DNA of 64,000 nucleotides from Mesorhizobium_G sp050247155 (GCA_050247155.1 JBFWUS010000012.1:23590-87589), one strand, 5' to 3'. Positions 26,546 through 35,974 are shown, counted from the first letter of the stretch. Notes: generated from the letters alone by a model not told the origin. Numbers and translations are program-made.

Positions 26546-27487
26546 ATGCGGATCACACTCAGGCAGATGCAATATTTCGATGCCGTGATGCAGACACTGC
26601 ATTTTCGGCGCGCTGCCGAACTGGTCGGCGTCACCCAACCCGCCCTTTCCGCGCAGATCGCGGAACTGGAGCAGCAGCTAGGCGCGCGCCTCTTCGAACG
26701 CGGAGCTAGCGCTGTCCGGCCAACGCAGGAAGCGCTGCATTTTCATCCGAAGATGGAGCGTATCCTGTCTGAAGTGCGCGATCTCGAAGTAGCCGCGCGC
26801 CGCGAGCGGTCGACACTCGAGGGGCGGCTGGTCCTCGGCGTGATCCCAACTATAGCGCCCTACCTGCTGCCCAGGATCTTGCCGCTGCTGCGCGAGCGGT
26901 TCGACGGACTTGAGCTTCAGGTGCGGGAGGCGGTCACGCACGTGCTGGTCGAGGAGACGCTGGCGGGACGCATCGATGGCTTCGTCGCGGCGGAGCCGCT
27001 GGAACATGCGGGCCTGACAACCCAGCCGCTGTTCGAAGACCCGTTCCTGTTGGCAACGCCCCGGCAGGACGCCGGCCTTGTCGGCTCGCCGGTCTCGCCG
27101 GACAGCCCCGCGCTCGAACGGCTGATGCTTCTGGAAGAAGGCCATTGCCTGCGCGACCAGGCGCTTGCCGCTTGCGGGCAGGTCAAGCCCGTCGCGATGG
27201 CTAGCTTCGGCGCGACTAGCCTCACGACGCTGCTTCAGATGGTGGAGCACGGCATGGGCGTGACGCTGCTGCCGGAGATCGCCTTGCCCTCCATGGCTGG
27301 CATGGCCGGAATCGCTGTCGTGCCGTTCAGCGAGCCAAAACCATCGCGCACGATATGCCTGGCGCGGCGGAAGAAAAGCGGCCGCGCGCGCGATTTCGAG
27401 GCCCTTGCGAACGTCTTGCGCGAGGGGCATCGGCATATTTTCCGGGCGGCGGAAGCGGCAAGGTCCGCCACCCAAGCAACCGATTGA
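26546..27487 (+). CDS. oxyR: OxyR-type hydrogen peroxide sensor (LysR family)
   Basis: This LysR regulator of 313 residues (from ATG 26546; a GTG 6 bp upstream is possible) has a helix-turn-helix (HFRRAAELVGVTQPALSAQI). Its effector domain reads LEEGHCLRDQALAAC. The two cysteines, 201 and 210, match the peroxide-sensing pair of OxyR (199 and 208 in E. coli) in spacing and context. MASFGATSLTTLLQMVEHGMG is also typical. Oxidation to the disulfide would activate katG, which is divergently transcribed. An aquaporin gene follows 58 bp later on the same strand. Confidence 0.93.
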   Translation: MRITLRQMQYFDAVMQTLHFRRAAELVGVTQPALSAQIAELEQQLGARLFERGASAVRPTQEALHFHPKMERILSEVRDLEVAARRERSTLEGRLVLGVIPTIAPYLLPRILPLLRERFDGLELQVREAVTHVLVEETLAGRIDGFVAAEPLEHAGLTTQPLFEDPFLLATPRQDAGLVGSPVSPDSPALERLMLLEEGHCLRDQALAACGQVKPVAMASFGATSLTTLLQMVEHGMGVTLLPEIALPSMAGMAGIAVVPFSEPKPSRTICLARRKKSGRARDFEALANVLREGHRHIFRAAEAARSATQATD

Positions 27488-27545
27488 TCTGCCTAGAAAA
27501 AGTGCAATCATCCGCCCATCGTTAACGAGGGAGCGATGATTCGTC

Positions 27546-28226
27546 ATGAAATCCTATATTGCTGAAGTGTTCGGGACGTTCTGTCTCGTCTTTCTTGGGT
27601 GTTCGTCCGTGGTGTTGGGCGGCCTCGGCGGGCTGCTGCCGGGCAGTTCACTGGGCATCGCTTTCAGTTTCGGCATCGCGGTTGTCGCCATGGCCTATGC
27701 GATCGGACCTGTGTCGGGCGCGCATCTCAATCCGGCGGTTTCGTTGGGCGCCTTTCTGGCCGGGCGACTGCCGGCGTCCGACCTGATCGGCTACATCGTC
27801 GCGCAGGTGATCGGCGGCATTCTGGGTGCGGTGGTTCTCTACGTCATCGCCAGCGGTAAGGCTGGCGGCGCGCCTGCGGTGCTCGCAGCCAATGGCTGGG
27901 ATCCTGCTGCAGGCTATTCGACGACCGCGGCGCTGATCGCCGAGATCGTCGGCACCTTTGTCTTCGTAACGGTCATTCTCGGCGTTACCGCGTCAAAGCA
28001 CACGACCGTGCTGGCCGGCCTTGTGATCGGCCTCACCCTGGTCGCGGTTCATGTCTGCCTGATCCCAGTGACGGGCACGTCGGTCAACCCGGCCCGCTCG
28101 ATCGGCCCCGCCCTGTTCTCGGGCGGCGCGGCGATCGGCCAGCTCTGGCTGTTCATCATCGGCCCGCTGATCGGCGGTGCGCTGGCGGGGATTGTGTCGA
28201 AAGCCAAGCTGTTCGAGTTGGATTAG
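27546..28226 (+). CDS. aqpZ: aquaporin Z-type water channel
   Basis: This 226-residue inner-membrane channel has six transmembrane helices and the two half-helix motifs HLNPAVS and SVNPARS. Length and sequence (EVFGTFCLVFLGCSSVVL, HVCLIPVTGTSVNPARSIG) match AqpZ, with His and Arg in the selectivity filter region as in orthodox water channels. It lies 58 bp after oxyR, so cotranscription or peroxide control is possible. A strong hairpin follows it. Confidence 0.94.
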   Translation: MKSYIAEVFGTFCLVFLGCSSVVLGGLGGLLPGSSLGIAFSFGIAVVAMAYAIGPVSGAHLNPAVSLGAFLAGRLPASDLIGYIVAQVIGGILGAVVLYVIASGKAGGAPAVLAANGWDPAAGYSTTAALIAEIVGTFVFVTVILGVTASKHTTVLAGLVIGLTLVAVHVCLIPVTGTSVNPARSIGPALFSGGAAIGQLWLFIIGPLIGGALAGIVSKAKLFELD

Positions 28227-28248
28227 GCGCTTGGCGCTTAGCCTATCG

Positions 28249-28268
28249 CAGGGGCCTCCGGGCCCCTG
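28249..28268 (+). terminator. terminator hairpin after aqpZ
   Basis: CAGGGGCC and GGCCCCTG form an 8-bp GC-rich stem around TCCG, 22 nt after the aqpZ stop. They are followed by tttgatt. It may also serve the convergent small gene at 28284. Confidence 0.65.
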
Positions 28269-28283
28269 TTTGATTCGGACGCT

Positions 28284-28481
28284 TCAAGCGCCCATGAAGC
28301 TCATGCTCACCAGCGCTACGGCAACCGCCGCCAGCACCGGGTAAAGCGCCAGCAGGCTGGTCAGCAGCGCGCGCCAAACCTCGTTGCCCGCTTTGGTTTC
28401 CTCACGCACCGGTGAAAAGGGACCGGCGGCCGGAAAGGTCGCGCGTTCGGTTGCGGCGGTTTCGCTGGAAAGCAGGCTCAT
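28284..28481 (-). CDS. possible small single-pass membrane protein, 65 aa
   Basis: The predicted protein has a polar N-terminal half and one C-terminal membrane helix (LLTSLLALYPVLAAVAVALV). Third codon positions are strongly GC, as in neighbouring genes. It runs toward aqpZ. No Shine-Dalgarno sequence precedes the ATG, and I recognise no family. A 36-codon frame on the plus strand (from 28523, behind ggagggg) lies just upstream of its start and was not called. Confidence 0.5.
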   Translation of the reverse strand: MSLLSSETAATERATFPAAGPFSPVREETKAGNEVWRALLTSLLALYPVLAAVAVALVSMSFMGA

Positions 28482-28704
28482 CGGAGGAACTCGGGAGGCA
28501 GGCGGTCTGGAGGGGATACTCTATGACGCCTCATCTAGTGCCCGATTGTCACGCTTTTGCGGATGAATTGCGGAAAACTGGTGACATTCTCGCGCAGGCT
28601 CAGCGCCTTGCCGCCCCAATCCTTATCGGCTAGAGCGGGGCGCGCTTGGCTCAAGCCCGCGCAAATCCTGCATTTCTGACAGACTGCACCACGGACAAAA
28701 GTTA

Positions 28705-30243
28705 ATGGCCGACACATCGCAAAAAATGCTGGCGCGCCTGCCGCGCGGATTTGTCGACCGCACGCCGGAAGACATCCGCGCTATGGACCGGATGACGGCC
28801 AAGATCCGCGAGGTCTTCGAACTCTACGGCTTCGAGCCGGCGGACCAGCCGCTGATCGAATACACCGACGCGCTGGGCAAGTTCCTGCCCGACCAGGACC
28901 GGCCGAACGAAGGCGTCTTCTCCTTTCAGGACGATGACGACCAGTGGCTGTCGCTACGCTACGATCTCACCGCGCCGACCGCGCGTTATGTGGCTGAGAA
29001 CTTCGATAAGCTGCCGAAACCCTTCCGCAGCTATCGCAACGGCTGGGTGTTCCGCAATGAGAAGCCCGGCCCCGGCCGCTTCCGCCAGTTCATGCAGTTC
29101 GATGCCGACACGATCGGCACGCCGGGCGTCGCCGCCGACGCCGAAATGGCGATGATGATGGCCGACGTGATGGAGGCGCTCGGCATCGCGCGCGGCGACT
29201 ATGTGATCCGCGTCAACAACCGCAAGGTGCTTGACGGCGTACTGGAGGCCATCGGCCTCGGCGGGACTGAAAATGCCGGCCGCCGGCTGACCGTACTGCG
29301 CGCGATCGACAAGCTGGACAAGTTCGGCGTCGACGGCGTGCGGCAATTGCTTCAGGCCGGGCGCTGGGACGGCGGCAAGGAAGGCGAGGGCGATTTCACC
29401 AAGGGCGCCGGTCTCGACGACAATCAGGCGGCCATTGTCGTTTCGTTTTTTGTCGTCACCACGCCTGACGAGACACCTGGCAGCGTGAGTTCGTCCAATC
29501 AAGCGCGACTGGACTATTTGAAGCAGCTCGGCATCACCAATGCCTCCTATGCGGAAGGCGTGGCCGAGTTGGAACAGATCGGCTCGATGGCGGCCTTCGC
29601 CGGTTATGGCGAGGACCGCATCCGCCTCGACGCCTCCGTCGTGCGCGGCCTCGAATATTACACCGGCCCCGTCTTCGAAGCCGAACTCTTGGCCGAAATT
29701 CCCAATGAAGACGGCAAGATCGTGCGCTTCGGCTCGGTCGGCGGCGGCGGGCGCTATGACGGCCTTGTCTCGCGCTTCCGGGGCGAGCCGGTTCCGGCGA
29801 CAGGCTTTTCCATCGGCGTCTCGCGGCTGATGACGGCGCTGAAGAATCTCGGCAAGCTGGACACGTCCGATGTGATCGCACCTGTTGTCGTGCTGGTCAT
29901 GGACAAGGATACTGAAAGCCTCGGACGCTACCAGAAGATGGTTTCTACTTTGCGCCAGGCCGGCATTCGCGCGGAACTCTATCTCGGCGGCGCGGGCATG
30001 AAGGCGCAGATGAAATATTCCGACCGGCGCGGCGCGCCATGCGTGGTGATCCAGGGCGGCAACGAACGCGCCGAAGGCACAGTGCAGATCAAGGACCTCG
30101 TTGTCGGCGCGCGATTGGCCGCCGGCATTTCCAACCACGAGGCTTACAAGGAGGCCCGGCCCGGGCAGGTGACCGTACCGGAAGCGGAACTGGTCGCGAC
30201 TGTGCGCGGCATTCTCGATGCGCAGAAGGCGGAACGGGGATGA
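28705..30243 (+). CDS. hisS: histidyl-tRNA synthetase
   Basis: This 512-residue class-II synthetase charges tRNA-His. Motif 2 is in FRNEKPGPGRFRQF, RYDLTAPTARYVAEN is the substrate region, and the histidine-binding motif is VRGLEYYTGPVF. GGGGRYDGLVSRF and a C-terminal anticodon-binding domain follow. The gene heads a hisS-hisZ-hisG cluster. The tRNA-His gene in this window (42380) has the altered acceptor end that this lineage's HisRS must recognise. Confidence 0.96.
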   Translation: MADTSQKMLARLPRGFVDRTPEDIRAMDRMTAKIREVFELYGFEPADQPLIEYTDALGKFLPDQDRPNEGVFSFQDDDDQWLSLRYDLTAPTARYVAENFDKLPKPFRSYRNGWVFRNEKPGPGRFRQFMQFDADTIGTPGVAADAEMAMMMADVMEALGIARGDYVIRVNNRKVLDGVLEAIGLGGTENAGRRLTVLRAIDKLDKFGVDGVRQLLQAGRWDGGKEGEGDFTKGAGLDDNQAAIVVSFFVVTTPDETPGSVSSSNQARLDYLKQLGITNASYAEGVAELEQIGSMAAFAGYGEDRIRLDASVVRGLEYYTGPVFEAELLAEIPNEDGKIVRFGSVGGGGRYDGLVSRFRGEPVPATGFSIGVSRLMTALKNLGKLDTSDVIAPVVVLVMDKDTESLGRYQKMVSTLRQAGIRAELYLGGAGMKAQMKYSDRRGAPCVVIQGGNERAEGTVQIKDLVVGARLAAGISNHEAYKEARPGQVTVPEAELVATVRGILDAQKAERG

Positions 30244-30260
30244 CGGGCGGCACGCTTTTT

Positions 30261-30407
30261 CCTTCCCCCCTTGTGGGGGAAGGTGGATCGGCGCGACGCG
30301 CCGAGACGGATGAGGGGTGTTGGCAGGATCGCCGACGTCTCACTTCGTCCAACACCCCTCATCCGACCTCGCTTCGCTCGGCCACCTTCTCCCACAAGGG
30401 GAGAAGG
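30261..30407. repeat. imperfect inverted-repeat element between hisS and hisZ
   Basis: Two arms of about 60 bp read outward as similar GC-rich sequences, each with its own hairpin: CCTTCCCCC/GGGGGAAGG at 30261-30283 and CCTTCTCCC/GGGGAGAAGG at 30385-30407. Between them the arms share gatgaggggtgttgg, found inverted. The element ends 14 nt before the hisZ ATG. The ribosome site AAGG (30409-30412) lies directly against it. Confidence 0.8.
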
Positions 30408-30421
30408 CAAGGCACTACCCG

Positions 30422-31540
30422 ATGACCCGCCTCCCCTCTTTCGCCACCGACATCGTCGCGCTCTTCGCCCAACGCGGAGCGGCCCTCACCGATGTCGCCA
30501 TCGTGCAGCCGGCCGATCCGTTCCTCGACATGGCCGGCGAGGACCTGCGCCGCCGCATTTTCCTGACCGAGAGCGAAACCGGCGAGCAGCTTTGCCTGCG
30601 GCCTGAATTCACCATCCCGGTCTGTCTCGACCACATCGCCAGCCGCGCCGGCACGCCGCGCCGCTATGCCTATCTCGGCGAGGTGTTTCGCCAGCGCCGT
30701 GACGGCGAGACGGAATTTTTTCAGGCCGGCATCGAGGATCTGGGCGAAACCGACACAGCCAAAGCCGACGCCCGGTCGATCGCCGATGCCCATGCCCTGC
30801 TTTCGGCGGTCTTGCCCGGGAAACCACTGACAATCACGCTCGGGGATCAGGCGATTTTCGAAGCGGTTCTGGCCGCGCTCGGCCTGCCGCGCGGCTGGCG
30901 GATGCGGCTGGCCCGCGCCTTCGGTTCGCGCGAACAGCTTGAAGCGGCGCTTGCTGACCTTGCCGATCCGCCACGCAATGGCGCGCTGCCCGCCAACGTC
31001 GCCAGTCTCGTCATGGACGGCGATATCGAGGCGCTGGCGGCACATATAGAAGCGGGCATGGAAGAGACCGGCCTGTCGCCCTCCGCCGGCCGTACGCCGG
31101 CGGAGATTGCGCGCCGCCTAATCGAGAAGGCCGAACTGCGCAGCGTGCGCCTGTCGGCGGAAGCTTTTGATGCGCTGAAGGCCTTTCTGGCCATTCATGC
31201 ACCGCTCTCGGAAGCGGCCGGCACGCTCGCCGATTTCGCCGGGAAAGCCGGTCTGTCGCTTAGTGCGGCGCTCGAAAAATTCTCCGCCCGTGCAGACGCC
31301 GTCTCCGATCAGGGCCTCGGCAACGCGGAAATCTTCTATGACGCCGCCTTTGGCCGCCCGCTCGATTATTACACCGGACTGGTGTTCGAGATCGGCATAC
31401 CCGGCGCAGAGCGTCCGCTGGTCGGCGGCGGGCGGTTCGACCGTTTGCTGACGCTGCTGGGCGCCAAAAAGCCGATCCCCGGTGTTGGCTTCTCCGTCTG
31501 GCTGGATCGCATCGAGGCGGCGCGGGGTGTTGCCAAATGA
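30422..31540 (+). CDS. hisZ: ATP phosphoribosyltransferase regulatory subunit
   Basis: This 372-residue HisRS-like protein lacks aminoacylation function and acts with short-form HisG. It keeps CLRPEFTIPVCLDHI, AYLGEVFRQRRDGETEFFQAG and PLDYYTGLVFEIG from the synthetase core but has no anticodon-binding domain. The ATG at 30422 starts MTRLPSFATDIVALF; the frame is open upstream into the repeat element, which is not coding. HisZ is the allosteric, histidine-sensing part of the enzyme that opens histidine biosynthesis. Confidence 0.93.
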   Translation: MTRLPSFATDIVALFAQRGAALTDVAIVQPADPFLDMAGEDLRRRIFLTESETGEQLCLRPEFTIPVCLDHIASRAGTPRRYAYLGEVFRQRRDGETEFFQAGIEDLGETDTAKADARSIADAHALLSAVLPGKPLTITLGDQAIFEAVLAALGLPRGWRMRLARAFGSREQLEAALADLADPPRNGALPANVASLVMDGDIEALAAHIEAGMEETGLSPSAGRTPAEIARRLIEKAELRSVRLSAEAFDALKAFLAIHAPLSEAAGTLADFAGKAGLSLSAALEKFSARADAVSDQGLGNAEIFYDAAFGRPLDYYTGLVFEIGIPGAERPLVGGGRFDRLLTLLGAKKPIPGVGFSVWLDRIEAARGVAK

Positions 31541-31558
31541 TTGCGTCCGTAGCGCGCG

Positions 31559-31661
31559 TTACCCCCACCCCTAACCCCTCCCCACAAGGGGGAGGGGGAC
31601 TTGGCGTCAACGCCGGCGAATCCCCCTCCCCCTTGTGGGGAGGGGTTAGGGGTGGGGGTAA
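31559..31661. repeat. perfect 41-bp inverted repeat between hisZ and hisG
   Basis: Arms 31559-31599 and 31621-31661 are exact reverse complements, separated by 21 bp. They are made of runs of C and G broken by ctaa and acaag. The element fills most of the hisZ-hisG gap and ends 33 nt before the hisG start. Transcribed, it would form a very stable hairpin within the operon mRNA. Confidence 0.92.
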
Positions 31662-31694
31662 GATTTGGCAGCAGCCGCGCCGAGGCCATACACA

Positions 31695-32405
31695 ATGACC
31701 CTCACGCTTGCCCTGCCATCCAAGGGCCGGCTCAAAGAGCAGGCGTTGGAAACCCTCGCCAAGGCCGGGCTTACGGTCAGCCTGCCGTCCGACGATCGCA
31801 AGTATCGCGCGCGGGTCGAGAACCTGAAGGGCGTCGACGTCGCCTTCCTCTCGGCATCCGAAATCGCCGGCGAGATCGGTCGCGGCGCGGTCGATCTCGG
31901 TGTCACCGGCGAGGATGTCCTGCGCGAAAAGACGGCCGACTGGGAACAACGCACCGAAATCCTGACCCGGCTCGGCTTCGGCCACGCGGACGTCGTCGTG
32001 GCGGTGCCGGACATCTGGCTGGATGTCGACAGCATGGCCGACCTCGACGATGTCGCTGCCGACTTCCGCCAGCGCCATGGCCGCCGCCTGCGCATCGCGA
32101 CCAAATACTGGCGGCTGACGCAACAATTCTTCTCCGGCAAGCACGGCATTCAGGTCTATCGCATCGTCGAGAGCCTTGGCGCGACCGAGGGCGCACCGGC
32201 GGCCGGCTCGGCCGATGTCATCGTCGACATTACGACGACAGGTTCGACGCTGCGCGCCAACCGTTTGAAAGTGCTGGACGACGGCATCATCCTGCGCTCG
32301 CAGGCCTGCCTCGTCGCCTCACGCAAAAAACGCAGCGCCAAGGACGAGGCGCTGGTGGCGGAGATTGCGGGGATGGTGACGCAGGCGATGGGGAATAGGG
32401 AATAG
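31695..32405 (+). CDS. hisG: ATP phosphoribosyltransferase catalytic subunit, short form
   Basis: This 236-residue protein is the first enzyme of histidine biosynthesis, joining ATP and PRPP. LALPSKGRLKEQALETL, GVTGEDVLREK and the PRPP motif VDITTTGSTLRAN are present. It lacks the C-terminal regulatory domain of long HisG, so it needs HisZ, which is encoded upstream. GAGG (31682-31685) sits 9 nt before the ATG. Confidence 0.95.
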   Translation: MTLTLALPSKGRLKEQALETLAKAGLTVSLPSDDRKYRARVENLKGVDVAFLSASEIAGEIGRGAVDLGVTGEDVLREKTADWEQRTEILTRLGFGHADVVVAVPDIWLDVDSMADLDDVAADFRQRHGRRLRIATKYWRLTQQFFSGKHGIQVYRIVESLGATEGAPAAGSADVIVDITTTGSTLRANRLKVLDDGIILRSQACLVASRKKRSAKDEALVAEIAGMVTQAMGNRE

Positions 32406-32532
32406 GGTTTGGCAAGCTAAGAACCTGCCGAACGTCCAGTGCACTATTTCCCTATTCGCTGCTGCCTATTCCCCACTCCCACAATCCATTCACCCCTGCT
32501 AATCTGCCCCGTCGTTCTGGGAGGATCGTCAC

Positions 32533-34245
32533 ATGCCAAACCATTCGCTGAAACCAGTGGGCGGGAAGAGCCGTGTCATCGGCGACACATCCAGGCCGCT
32601 GCTCGGACTGACGATCCCGCAACTCCTCGCCCGAGCCGTGCGTGCCAATGGCCCGCGTGAGGCAGCCGTGTTTGTCGATCAAGACAAGCGCTTCACCTGG
32701 GACGAATTCGCCGAGACGGTCGACCAGCTCGCTGCCGGACTGCTCGCGCTGGGCTTGAAGACCGGCGAGCGCATCGGCATCTGGTCGCCCAATCGCTGGG
32801 AATGGCTGGTCACCCAGTTCGCCACCGCCCGCATCGGGCTGATCCTGGTCAACATCAATCCGGCCTATCGGCTGGCCGAGCTCGAATATGCGCTGAACAA
32901 GGTCTCCTGCAAGGCGCTGATCACGGCGGCGAAATTCAAGACGTCCGACTATCTCGGCATGCTGCAGGCCCTGGCGCCCGAGCTGGCCGACGCCGAACCC
33001 GGTTCTCTCAAGTCGAAAACGCTGCCACATCTGAAAATCGTCATCCGCATGGGCGAGGACGAAACGCCCGGCATGTACAATTTCGCCGACGTGCTCACCA
33101 TGGTTGGTGCGGAAGACCTTGCGCAGCTTGACGATATCACCGACGAGCTTGATCCTAACGACGCGGTGAACATCCAGTTCACCTCCGGCACGACCGGCAT
33201 GCCGAAAGGCGCAACGCTCACCCACCGCAACATCGTCAACAATGCCGATCAGGTGACGTCCGGCATGAACTTCACCGACGAGGACCGGCTTTGCATTCCG
33301 GTGCCGTTCTATCATTGCTTCGGCATGGTCATGGGCACGCTTGGCTGCGTCTCGAAAGGGGCGACGATGGTCGTTCCGGGCGAGGGTTTCGAGCCGGGCG
33401 CAACGTTGCGCGCCGCGACCGGCGAAAAATGCACGGCGCTCTACGGCGTACCGACGATGTTTGTGGCCATGCTCGACCATCCGGATTTCAAGAATTTCGA
33501 TTTCTCAACCCTGCGCACCGGTATCATGGCGGGCGCGCCCTGCCCAATCGAGGTGATGAAGAAGGTCAACTCACTGATGAACATGCCAGAGGTGACCATT
33601 GCCTATGGCATGACCGAGACCAGCCCGGTCTCCTTCCAGAGCGCGGTGGACGACCCGCTCGAAAAACGCGTGTCGAGCGTCGGACGCATCCGGCCGCATC
33701 TGGAGGTGAAGCTCGTCGACGAAAGCGGCAACGCCGTGCCGGTCGGCCAACCGGGAGAACTCTGCACGCGCGGTTATTCGGTGATGAAGGGCTATTGGGG
33801 TGACCCGGAAAAGACAAAGGACGCCATCGACGCCGACGGCTGGATGCACACCGGCGATCTCGCGACATTCGACGAGGATGGCTACTGCAACATCGTTGGC
33901 CGAGTGAAGGACATGGTCATCCGCGGCGGCGAGAACGTCTATCCGCGCGAGGTCGAGGAATTCCTCTACCGTCATCCGAAAATCGCGCAGGTGCAGGTGT
34001 TCGGCGTGCCGGACCAGAAGTATGGCGAGGAACTCTGCGCCTGGGTGGTCGTCGCAGCCGGCGAAAAGCTCAACGAGGAGGAGGTGAAGGCGTTCTGCCA
34101 GGGGCAGATCGCGCACTACAAGATCCCGCGTTATGTGCGGTTCAAACCCGAGCTGCCGATGACGGTGACCGGCAAGCCACAGAAATTCATCATGCGCGAC
34201 GCGATGGTGGAGGAATTGGGACTGGAGATCGCCAGGACGGCTTGA
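32533..34245 (+). CDS. fatty-acyl-CoA synthetase (ACSF2/FadD-like)
   Basis: This 570-residue AMP-forming ligase has P-loop FTSGTTGMPKGATLTH, YGMTETSP, GWMHTGDLATFDEDG, RGGENVYPREVEEFL and the C-terminal lysine in TVTGKPQKF. The nearest family I recognise is the medium-chain acyl-CoA synthetase/ACSF2 group. It would activate fatty or aryl acids with ATP and CoA in the cytosol. GGGAGG precedes the ATG. It runs toward tag with a 7-bp gap. It is not adjacent to the aromatic operons and is probably not their missing ligase, though this cannot be excluded. Confidence 0.9.
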   Translation: MPNHSLKPVGGKSRVIGDTSRPLLGLTIPQLLARAVRANGPREAAVFVDQDKRFTWDEFAETVDQLAAGLLALGLKTGERIGIWSPNRWEWLVTQFATARIGLILVNINPAYRLAELEYALNKVSCKALITAAKFKTSDYLGMLQALAPELADAEPGSLKSKTLPHLKIVIRMGEDETPGMYNFADVLTMVGAEDLAQLDDITDELDPNDAVNIQFTSGTTGMPKGATLTHRNIVNNADQVTSGMNFTDEDRLCIPVPFYHCFGMVMGTLGCVSKGATMVVPGEGFEPGATLRAATGEKCTALYGVPTMFVAMLDHPDFKNFDFSTLRTGIMAGAPCPIEVMKKVNSLMNMPEVTIAYGMTETSPVSFQSAVDDPLEKRVSSVGRIRPHLEVKLVDESGNAVPVGQPGELCTRGYSVMKGYWGDPEKTKDAIDADGWMHTGDLATFDEDGYCNIVGRVKDMVIRGGENVYPREVEEFLYRHPKIAQVQVFGVPDQKYGEELCAWVVVAAGEKLNEEEVKAFCQGQIAHYKIPRYVRFKPELPMTVTGKPQKFIMRDAMVEELGLEIARTA

Positions 34246-34252
34246 AGATAGC

Positions 34253-34912
34253 CTACTTGATAGCAGGGCGCTTGAGCCGCGCCCTCTCCCGCTCAACTTC
34301 CTCGCGGCAATAGCAGCCTTCGAGATGGTCATTGACCATGCCCATGGCCTGCATGAAGGCGTAGACGGTCGTCGGCCCGACAAAGCTCCAGCCGCGTCTT
34401 TTCAGTTCTTTCGAGATGCGGGTTGATACCGGCGTCGTCGGATTGGCCACGATGTGCTCGCGGTCGACGCGTTCTGGCCGGTCAGCCGGCCCGGGTTCAA
34501 AGCTCCAGAAGAAGGCGGCCAGCGACCCGGCCTCTTTCACCAGCTCCTGCGCGCGCTTCGCATTGTTTATGGTCGAGACGATCTTGCCGCGATGGCGGAT
34601 GATGCCGGCATCCTGCAGCAGCTGCTCGACATCTGATTCATCAAAAGTCGCTATCGTATTGAAATCGAAGCCTTCGAACGCTTTGCGGAAGTTCTCGCGC
34701 TTGCGCAGGATGGTCAGCCAGGACAGACCGGACTGGAAACCCTCCAGGCAGATCTTTTCGAACAGCCGCTGGTCGTTCACCACCGGCCGGCCCCATTCCC
34801 TGTCATGATAGAGCTGATAGTCGGCTAGATTGCCATGCCAGGCGCAGCGGCGCTTGCCGTCGTCGCCATCGACAAGGCCAGCAGGCGCGGGAAATGTGTT
34901 GGAACCGGTCAT
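34253..34912 (-). CDS. tag: DNA-3-methyladenine glycosylase I
   Basis: This 219-residue base-excision repair enzyme removes 3-methyladenine from DNA. RCAWHGNLADYQLYHDREWG carries the N-terminal zinc Cys/His and the conserved EWG. LEGFQSGLSWLTILRKRENF and KELKRRGWSFVGPTTVYAFMQ are the HhH-superfamily recognition parts. The zinc ligands in the C-terminus (NDHLEGCYC) are present. A 182-bp gap without visible signals separates it from the divergent L,D-transpeptidase gene. Confidence 0.94.
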   Translation of the reverse strand: MTGSNTFPAPAGLVDGDDGKRRCAWHGNLADYQLYHDREWGRPVVNDQRLFEKICLEGFQSGLSWLTILRKRENFRKAFEGFDFNTIATFDESDVEQLLQDAGIIRHRGKIVSTINNAKRAQELVKEAGSLAAFFWSFEPGPADRPERVDREHIVANPTTPVSTRISKELKRRGWSFVGPTTVYAFMQAMGMVNDHLEGCYCREEVERERARLKRPAIK

Positions 34913-35094
34913 TTCTGCATTCTTTACCGAGGATTTACCAGTTTTCTGAACAGTGCGGTAACCACACCAAAAGGTTTACGGCAAGCTTTGCATTTTAAGC
35001 ATGGCGATTCATCATTCGGTTGCCGGCATCGCGGAAAATCCTCTTCGGCGCCGCTCAGCTTTTCGGCGCATGCCTGTGTAATGAGAGTCCGTTC

Positions 35095-35892
35095 ATGCAT
35101 CTGCGTCCCCTTCTTCTGAGCGCCGCCGCGCTGCTGCTTCTTCAAGCCACACCGTCTCTTTCGCAGGACAGGTATATCGCCCGTCCGCCGGTCGTCGTCA
35201 GCCCGGATCTTGCAGCGCCATGGGTCATGCAACTGGGCCAGCAGCCTGGCAGAGTTGTGCGGCGCGCATCGCGCGAATATGCGCCGCGCCCGGTCTACCG
35301 TCGGGTGGTTCGCCGGCTTCCCGATGGCGGCGTGCTTGTACAACCCGGCCGGCAAGTCTTGCGCCGGATGCCTGCGGCGCGGGTGCAGACGGCCGGCATC
35401 GCCGCGCCGCAAAAGCGCGCCGTCCAGCCGCAGATGAACCCGATCTACCTGCCGCGTGAGGTCGATTATCCATCCGACCTGAAAGCAGGTTCGATCGTGA
35501 TCGATTCGCCGAACAAGTTCCTCTATTTCATCCGCGGCGACGGCACCGCACGGCGCTTTGGCGTCGGCGTCGGCAAGGACGATATGGGCTGGACCGGCAC
35601 GCAGCCGATCAGCCGCAAGGCTGAGTGGCCTGAGTGGCGTCCGCCGGCTGAAATGATTGCCCGTGAAAAGGCCAAGGGTCGGGACCTGCCGGCCTACATG
35701 GCCGGCGGCGAGGCAAACCCGCTCGGCGCCCGGGCGCTTTACCTCGGCTCGACGCTTTATCGCATCCACGGCACCAACGCGCCCTGGACCATCGGCACGC
35801 AGGCATCATCTGGCTGCATCCGCATGCGCAATCAAGATGTCATCGAGCTCTACGAGATGGTGAAGGTCGGCGCGAAAGTCGTTGTTATGTGA
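35095..35892 (+). CDS. L,D-transpeptidase (YkuD domain), secreted
   Basis: This 265-residue protein begins with a signal peptide (MHLRPLLLSAAALLLLQ, then ATPSLSQ). A basic Pro/Arg/Val-rich linker follows. The YkuD domain (about residues 130-265) contains HGTNAPWTIGTQASSGCIRM, with the catalytic His and Cys. Such enzymes make 3-3 cross-links in peptidoglycan or attach proteins to it in the periplasm. Rhizobiales carry many paralogues, so the specific role is not assigned. Confidence 0.92.
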   Translation: MHLRPLLLSAAALLLLQATPSLSQDRYIARPPVVVSPDLAAPWVMQLGQQPGRVVRRASREYAPRPVYRRVVRRLPDGGVLVQPGRQVLRRMPAARVQTAGIAAPQKRAVQPQMNPIYLPREVDYPSDLKAGSIVIDSPNKFLYFIRGDGTARRFGVGVGKDDMGWTGTQPISRKAEWPEWRPPAEMIAREKAKGRDLPAYMAGGEANPLGARALYLGSTLYRIHGTNAPWTIGTQASSGCIRMRNQDVIELYEMVKVGAKVVVM

Positions 35893-35945
35893 TTCTTTTC
35901 CCGGATCGGGGGACGGGCGACCGGCACAAAGCCGGCTCCGTCGAG

Positions 35946-35974
35946 AACGGCGCGGGTCAGGGCCCCGCGCCGTT
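35946..35974 (+). terminator. terminator after L,D-transpeptidase gene
   Basis: AACGGCGCGGG and CCCGCGCCGTT form an 11-bp stem followed by TTCGTTTTC. The position is 54 nt after the stop. The symmetric stem may also end the convergent glcF transcript. Confidence 0.8.

Noticed and set aside
31601..32398. 265-codon frame overlapping hisG
   Set aside because: Runs through the inverted repeat and hisG in another frame with Arg-rich, domain-free sequence.
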